Origin: Rhizorhabdus wittichii RW1
GTDB lineage: Bacteria > Pseudomonadota > Alphaproteobacteria > Sphingomonadales > Sphingomonadaceae
DNA: 64,000 bases
Direction: 5' to 3'
NCBI GenBank assembly: GCA_000016765.1
Contig: CP000699.1
Span: 2,170,001 to 2,234,000 of the forward strand
Shown: positions 59,455 through 64,000 of the stretch, piece after piece
How positions within the stretch are numbered: position 1 is the first letter of the stretch
How the letters are laid out: each line of letters opens with the position of its first letter
The notes under the pieces: generated by a model
Databases searched by the model: none
Told to the model about the DNA's origin: nothing
What the model saw: the letters and a program-made list of their open reading frames with translations, nothing else
Position numbers and translations under genes: made by a program

Positions 59455-60852
59455 TCATAGCATCACGTCCGGATTGAGCCGGCGATCGGGATCGAAGGCG
59501 TCGCGCAGGCGCCGCATCGCCGCCAGCTCGCCCTCGCTCTTATATTTGCGCAGGAAGTCGCGCTTCAGCGTGCCGATGCCATGTTCGGCGGTGAGCGCGC
59601 CCTGATAGCGGGCGAGCACGTCGAACACGATCTCCTCGATCTCGGCGGTCCGCGCCACCGTATCCTCGCCGATGGTGATGCCGAGGTGGATGTTGTTGTC
59701 GCCCAGATGCCCGAAGGTGCCGCCGCGGACCTCAGGGAAGCGCGCGCGCAGCGCCGCATAGGCTTCCTCGACCATCCGCTCGATCGCGTTCAGCTCGGCC
59801 GAGACGTCGAAGGAGACGAAGGTGCCGAACTCGCTGACGAAGACTTCCGAGGCCTCGCGCACATGCCACAGCTCGCGCCTCTGCCTTTCCGAAGCGGCGA
59901 CCACGCCGTCGGCGATCAGCCCCTCGTCGCTCGCCCGCTGGACGAAGCGCTCGAACGCCCCCTCGTCCGCCTCGGGATCGTTACCCAGGCTTTCGATCAG
60001 GACATGATAGTCATGGCCGGGTTCGAGCGGACGGCGTCCGGTGCCGCTGTTCGCGACCATCTCATAATAGTCGCGCCACATCACCTCGAAGGCGCTCAGC
60101 GCCGGCATCGCCCGCGCCAGGTTCAGCAGACGAAGGACCTTCGCCATGCTCTCCACCGCGACGAAGGCCACCGACTGCGTCGTCGGCAGCGGCACCAGCC
60201 TGACCACGGCGCGGGTGACGATGCCGATCGTCCCCTCGGTGCCCGCGAACAGATGCTTGAGGTCGTAGCCGGTGTTGTTCTTCAGCAGCCGGTTCATCGA
60301 GCTGACGATCGTCCCGTCCGCCAGCACCCCCTCGATGCCCAGCAGGTTGGCCCGCGTCATGCCCCAGCGCAGCACATGGTTGCCGCCCGCATTGGTGGCG
60401 ATCGTGCCGCCCATCGTCGCGCTGCCCTTGGCGCCGAGATCGACGGGATAGAACAGCCCCCTGGCCTCCACCGCCTCGTGCAGCGCCTGGATCGGCACGC
60501 CCGCCTGGACGACGGCGATCTGGTCGACGTCGCTGATCTCCTCGATCCGGTTCATCCGTTCGAGCGAGACGACGATGCTGTCCGGCCGCGTGAAGGCGCC
60601 GCCGGCCACCCCCGTGCGGCCGCCATGGGTGACGATGCGGAAGCCGTGCGCGATCGCGGCCTTCACCACCGCCGACAGCTCCTCCGCATTCGCGGGCCGG
60701 GCGACGAAGGGCGACAGGATCGGCACGGGCCGGAACGGATCGCAGGAACGGGTCTCGAAATCCTCCGGTTCGAGCAGCCCCGCCGTCCCCACCGCCGAGA
60801 GGAGATCGGCGCGCAGCGCGGCCACGACTTCGGCGGTCGGCGCGTCAGCCAC
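59455..60852 (-). CDS. FAD-binding dehydrogenase (D-lactate/glycolate oxidase GlcD type)
   Basis: The protein has 465 residues of the VAO/PCMH family. RIVTHGGRTGVAGGAF binds the FAD pyrophosphate, GSATMGGTIATNAGGNHVLRWG is typical, and the C-terminal cap holds GHLGDNNIHLGITI and EHGIGTLKRDFL, which carry the catalytic histidines of D-2-hydroxyacid dehydrogenases. D-lactate is a likely substrate because the gene overlaps a gloA-like gene by 8 bases; another D-2-hydroxyacid is possible. Confidence 0.93.
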   Translation of the reverse strand: MADAPTAEVVAALRADLLSAVGTAGLLEPEDFETRSCDPFRPVPILSPFVARPANAEELSAVVKAAIAHGFRIVTHGGRTGVAGGAFTRPDSIVVSLERMNRIEEISDVDQIAVVQAGVPIQALHEAVEARGLFYPVDLGAKGSATMGGTIATNAGGNHVLRWGMTRANLLGIEGVLADGTIVSSMNRLLKNNTGYDLKHLFAGTEGTIGIVTRAVVRLVPLPTTQSVAFVAVESMAKVLRLLNLARAMPALSAFEVMWRDYYEMVANSGTGRRPLEPGHDYHVLIESLGNDPEADEGAFERFVQRASDEGLIADGVVAASERQRRELWHVREASEVFVSEFGTFVSFDVSAELNAIERMVEEAYAALRARFPEVRGGTFGHLGDNNIHLGITIGEDTVARTAEIEEIVFDVLARYQGALTAEHGIGTLKRDFLRKYKSEGELAAMRRLRDAFDPDRRLNPDVML

Positions 60853-61297
60853 GGGGCGTCTCCGAACGGCGGGTCTGGATCAGCTCGATCGCATAGCCGT
60901 CGGGGTCCTTGACGAACGCCATGGTGGGGCCGCCGGGGACCAGCTGGTAGGGCTCGCGGGTGACGGTGCCGCCATGCCCGGCCAGCGCCTGCACGGCCGC
61001 CGCCACGTCGGGCACGCCGAGCGCGATGTGCCCATAGCCGGAACCGTGGCTATAGGGCTCCTCGACGCCCCAATTATAGGTCAGCTCGATCGCCGGCCCG
61101 TCGCCATAATCGTCGAAGGACAGGAACAGGATCGAGAATGCATATGCCTCGAAATCATAGCGATCGAGCAGCTTCATCCCCATGCCGTCGCGATAGAAAC
61201 GCAACGAGGCGTCCACGTCGCGGATGCGGATCATGCTGTGCAGCAATCTCGGGCGCGTCGCATCGGCGCCCCACACCCAGAGCTTGTCGTCGGTCAT
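60845..61297 (-). CDS. gloA: Lactoylglutathione lyase-like protein (glyoxalase I)
   Basis: The protein has 150 residues. It follows the glyoxalase I pattern closely: LLHSMIRIRDVDASLRFY (metal His), GMGMKLLDR, AIELTYNWGVE (metal Glu), GYGHIALGVPDV (metal His) and KDPDGYAIELIQ (metal Glu). All four ligands are present. It isomerises the glutathione hemithioacetal of methylglyoxal or a related 2-oxoaldehyde. It overlaps the FAD dehydrogenase start. ATG 61297 is preferred; 61312 is possible. Confidence 0.9.
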   Translation of the reverse strand: MTDDKLWVWGADATRPRLLHSMIRIRDVDASLRFYRDGMGMKLLDRYDFEAYAFSILFLSFDDYGDGPAIELTYNWGVEEPYSHGSGYGHIALGVPDVAAAVQALAGHGGTVTREPYQLVPGGPTMAFVKDPDGYAIELIQTRRSETPRG

Positions 61298-61322
61298 GCT
61301 CGTCTCGCCCATTGCCCCGCGC

Positions 61323-62117
61323 CTAGCCGCGGCCATGATCGAAGCGGGGCTCGCGCTTCTCGATCATCGCGAGCAGCGCTTCCCGATGGTCGTTCGACAT
61401 CATCGCCCGCGTTTCGAGGCGGACATGGCTGTCGACATCGGCGTTCGCCTGGCGACAGAGCGCCATGTTGATCGAAACCTTGGTCGCGCTGAGCGCCTGG
61501 AAGGGCAGCGCCGCCAGCTTGTCCGCATAGGCGGCGACGGCCGGAGCCAGCTCGGCTTCCGGCAGCGCCTTGTGGATCAGCCCGATCTCGGCGGCGTCCC
61601 GCCCGGTCAGCGCTTCCCCGGTGAACAGGTGATGCCGCGCCCGCGCATAGCCGATCAGGTGCGGCCAGATCAGCGCGCCGCCGTCCCCGGCCGACAGGCC
61701 GACCAGGACATGCGGATCGGCGATCCTGGCGTTCTCGTTGGCGAAGACGACATCGCACAGCAGGGCGAGGCTCGCCCCCAGTCCCATGGCGTGGCCGTTG
61801 ACATGGGCGATCGTCGGCTTCTCGAGCGCGAGCAGCGATTTGGCGATCTCCGGCGCGTCGCCCATCTCGCGCAGGATGTGCTTGCCGTCCTCCAGATTGC
61901 CGAGCATCTGGTTGAGATCGCCGCCGGCGGAGAAGCAGCGCCCCTCCCCCGTCAGCACGACGACATTGCAGCCGTCGTCGCGCCGGATGTCGTGGAAGAC
62001 GCGAGCAAGCTCGTCATGCAGCTTGTGGCCGACGCCGTTGACCGGCGGATTGTCCATCGTCACCGTCAGCACCAGGCCGCGGCGGCTGAATTTCAGCTGC
62101 TCATAATCTTCGTACAT
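61323..62117 (-). CDS. Crotonase-fold protein without canonical glutamates
   Basis: The protein has 264 residues. FSAGGDLNQML and NGHAMGLGASLALLCDVVFA form the oxyanion hole, but the first hydratase glutamate is replaced (GLGASLAL) and the second position reads ADPHVLVGL, with GLSAGDGGAL following. This D-x-G-G type is found among crotonases in cyclic-terpenoid and steroid clusters and may not be a hydratase. GGGAG precedes ATG 62117. It forms an operon with the two acyl-CoA dehydrogenases to its right. Confidence 0.88.
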   Translation of the reverse strand: MYEDYEQLKFSRRGLVLTVTMDNPPVNGVGHKLHDELARVFHDIRRDDGCNVVVLTGEGRCFSAGGDLNQMLGNLEDGKHILREMGDAPEIAKSLLALEKPTIAHVNGHAMGLGASLALLCDVVFANENARIADPHVLVGLSAGDGGALIWPHLIGYARARHHLFTGEALTGRDAAEIGLIHKALPEAELAPAVAAYADKLAALPFQALSATKVSINMALCRQANADVDSHVRLETRAMMSNDHREALLAMIEKREPRFDHGRG

Positions 62118-62139
62118 AGCCACTCCCGTCCGACGACCA

Positions 62140-63240
62140 TCAGGCGGCCGCCATATATCGTTCGAAATGATGCTGCGGATTTCCGAAAAGCTGCTCGGCG
62201 ACGAGGATCCGGCGCAGATGCTCGCCGACCGGATATTCGGTCGTCATGCCGATGCCGCCATGGAAGTGCACGGCCTGGCCGGCGACGAAGCGGCCGGCCT
62301 CCATCACCTTGATCTTGCAGGCCGACACCGCCCTTGCCCGGCCTTCGGCATCGCCGGCACAGGCGGCGAGCGCGCGATAGACCATCGAACGGGCGTCGTT
62401 CGCCTCGATGAACAGGTCGGCGACGCCGTGCTGGAGCACCTGGAAGCTGGCGAGCGTCTGGCCGAACTGCTTGCGGATGCCCAGATATTCGGCGGTCATC
62501 TCGATCGCCCGGTCCATGCAGCCCAGCGCATCGGCGCACAGCAGCACGATCGCCTCGTCCAGCGCCTGGTCGAGGATCGCGGACGCCGTGCCGCTCCCTG
62601 CCAGCAGCGCAGCCGCGGGCAGCGCCACGCCGTCGAAGGTGACGTCCACGGCGTTCAGCTCATCGATGGTACGATAGCCCTTGCGCGCGACGCCTTCCGC
62701 ATCGGCATCCACCAGGAAAAGGGCGGGCGCCCCTTCCTCCCCGGTTCGCGCCGCGACGATCAGCCTGTCCGCCTCGCCGCCGCCGAGCACCAGCGTCTTG
62801 CGTCCGCTCAGGCGATAGCTTCCGTCGGCCTGCGGCGAAGCAACGGTATCGAGCCCGTCCAGCGAAAAGCGACGGGACGTCTCGTGCAGCGCGACGGCAT
62901 AGCGCCGCTCGCCCGCCGCCAGCGCCTGCAACGCCTCTTCCGCAGCGCCGGCGAGCGCCAGCATGCGGGCGGGCAGAAAGCCGCCGCAGACGAAAGGCTC
63001 GCGCGCGATGCCCCGGCCCAGTTCCTCGGCGATGATCGCGATGTCCTCCAGCGGGCGCTCCAGCCCACCGGCCGCCTCGGGGACGGCCAGCATCAGCCAG
63101 CCCAGCTCGGCGAAATCGGACCAGCGGTCCTCGCCGGTGGTGATCTGCTTGCCGCGAGCGGCATAGTCGAGCTTGTCGGCGACGAACCGCCGCGCGCCGT
63201 CGCGCAGCATGTCCTGTTCTTCCGTGAACCGAAAATCCAT
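62140..63240 (-). CDS. Acyl-CoA dehydrogenase, short subunit
   Basis: The protein has 366 residues. FRFTEEQDMLRDGARRFVADK starts the helical domain in two parts, GIARE PFV and LSGRKTLVLGGGEADRLIVAAR hold the middle, and QTLASFQVLQHGVAD and HFHGGIGMTTEYPVGEHLRR close it. It lacks a YEGT-type glutamate. Paired ACAD genes of this sort form alpha2beta2 enzymes in actinobacterial steroid side-chain degradation. The second subunit gene lies 45 bases upstream. Confidence 0.93.
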   Translation of the reverse strand: MDFRFTEEQDMLRDGARRFVADKLDYAARGKQITTGEDRWSDFAELGWLMLAVPEAAGGLERPLEDIAIIAEELGRGIAREPFVCGGFLPARMLALAGAAEEALQALAAGERRYAVALHETSRRFSLDGLDTVASPQADGSYRLSGRKTLVLGGGEADRLIVAARTGEEGAPALFLVDADAEGVARKGYRTIDELNAVDVTFDGVALPAAALLAGSGTASAILDQALDEAIVLLCADALGCMDRAIEMTAEYLGIRKQFGQTLASFQVLQHGVADLFIEANDARSMVYRALAACAGDAEGRARAVSACKIKVMEAGRFVAGQAVHFHGGIGMTTEYPVGEHLRRILVAEQLFGNPQHHFERYMAAA

Positions 63241-63285
63241 GGCTTCCTCAATCCGCTCCAGTTCCCGGCCGCTCCAGTTCCCGGC

Positions 63286-64000
63286 TCAGCGTCGATACAG
63301 GCTGTTCCAGATGATCCCGCGCTGGATCTCGTTGGTGCCGCCGAAGATCGTCGACGCGCGGAAATACAGATATTGGTCGAGCTTGCCGGGCACCCAGTCG
63401 CTCGCATCGGCGAGGAAGGGCGTCGCATCGGCCGGCTTGAAGCGCGGCGCCATCTGCGTTCCGGCGATCGCCAGCTCGAGTTCGCCGGCGCGCAGCAGCA
63501 GTTCCGACCCCCGGATCTTCAGCGCCGACGCCGCGGCGCCCAGCAACGGGCTCTCCTCGCTCGCCAGCACCCGCAGCACCGACCATTCGAGCGCATCGAC
63601 GTCGATCTCCAGCCGGGCGACCCGGCGGCGATATTCCGCGGCGCTTTCCGCCGACATCCCCTCTTCCAGCGCCTGGTCGATCATGCCGGGGATGCGGCGC
63701 ACATAGCGCTTCAGCATGCCGGCATAGGCATTGTGCGTGCGTTCGTTGTTGAGCAGGAACTTGGCCTGCGACCAGCCGGTGTCCGGTTCCCCGATCAGGT
63801 TCCCGACGGGCACGCGCACCTCGTCGAGGAACACCTCGTTGACGTTGCGCGATCCGTCGATCGTCGGAATCCAGCGGACCTCCACGCCCGGCGCGTTCAT
63901 CGGCACGAGGATCATCGAAAGGCCGGCCTGCGGCTTCACCTGGTCATTGGTGCGGGCGAGGCAGATCATATAGTCCGCCATGTGCGCCGAGGTGGTCCAG
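63286..64000 (-). CDS. Acyl-CoA dehydrogenase, second subunit (5' end outside window)
   Basis: The reading frame runs off the right edge, with WTTSAHMADYMICLART at the edge, a normal ACAD segment. About 237 C-terminal residues are visible. GWSQAKFLLNNERTHNAY and FGGTNEIQRGIIWNSLY are ACAD motifs; the position of the usual catalytic glutamate in YEGT is glycine (FGGT). This supports a heteromeric enzyme in which the active site is shared with the neighbour subunit. The substrate is probably a bulky acyl-CoA. Confidence 0.92.
   Translation of the reverse strand, partial: WTTSAHMADYMICLARTNDQVKPQAGLSMILVPMNAPGVEVRWIPTIDGSRNVNEVFLDEVRVPVGNLIGEPDTGWSQAKFLLNNERTHNAYAGMLKRYVRRIPGMIDQALEEGMSAESAAEYRRRVARLEIDVDALEWSVLRVLASEESPLLGAAASALKIRGSELLLRAGELELAIAGTQMAPRFKPADATPFLADASDWVPGKLDQYLYFRASTIFGGTNEIQRGIIWNSLYRR

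Noticed and set aside
1..64000. CRISPR array, tRNA, rRNA, insertion sequence or integrase
   Set aside because: No regularly spaced direct repeats, cloverleaf sequences, rRNA segments, transposase or integrase motifs were seen on reading both strands.

Overview
The window is a contiguous piece of a GC-rich (roughly two-thirds G+C) alphaproteobacterial chromosome. Several things point to the Sphingomonadaceae (Sphingomonas/Rhizorhabdus type): a hemC-hemD pair, an rsmB-rpe-heparinase block, a DUF1674 gene, a large TonB-dependent receptor of the sphingomonad catabolic type, and a preference for GGAG/GAGG ribosome sites with occasional TTG and GTG starts. The genus is inferred from gene content and style only. 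No rRNA, tRNA, CRISPR array, transposase or integrase was recognised.

Bases 1-8200 are housekeeping: the end of hemC, hemD, a membrane protein, a DUF1674 gene, htpX, rsmB, rpe, a heparinase II/III-like protein and a double-ACT regulator. Composite inverted repeats separate several of these genes. Bases 8200-11450 hold a tandem-domain TetR regulator, an FNR-type regulator and a small SnoaL/VOC operon behind a palindromic operator. Bases 11500-25550 hold an MHS-type transporter, a spermidine-synthase-like protein, a pentapeptide-repeat protein, a full RND efflux operon divergent from its two-component system, a DUF1338 (HglS-like) oxygenase with a LysR regulator, and a RES-Xre toxin-antitoxin pair with a readable promoter and operator.

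From about 25550 to the right edge almost every gene is catabolic. The left part has an amidohydrolase, a PQQ dehydrogenase, two overlapping LysR genes, a P450 with its [3Fe-4S] ferredoxin, a second amidohydrolase and a PhzF-fold protein. The core (35201-42239) runs in one direction: crotonase, amidohydrolase, CoA-transferase, thiolase-fold protein, DUF35 protein, nitroreductase, second CoA-transferase. Then come an AraC regulator, an MFS carrier, a crotonase, a SnoaL protein, aldehyde and alcohol dehydrogenases, an SDR, an epoxide hydrolase, an old-yellow-enzyme/dienoyl-CoA reductase, another SnoaL protein and a TonB receptor. The right end has GloB, a Rieske ferredoxin, a Rieske oxygenase, a D-lactate/glycolate-type FAD dehydrogenase, GloA, a crotonase and two acyl-CoA dehydrogenases.

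Together these suggest import of a hydrophobic compound through the TonB receptor, oxygenation by the P450 and Rieske systems, oxidation of alcohol and aldehyde to acid, CoA transfer, side-chain dehydrogenation, then carbon-carbon cleavage by a thiolase-fold protein that lacks the thiolase cysteine and resembles steroid side-chain aldolases (Ltp2/DUF35). The substrate cannot be read from the sequence. A 17-bp palindromic element of the form YATA-ACCAAA-MSC-TATR occurs in four intergenic regions of this island and probably marks one regulon.
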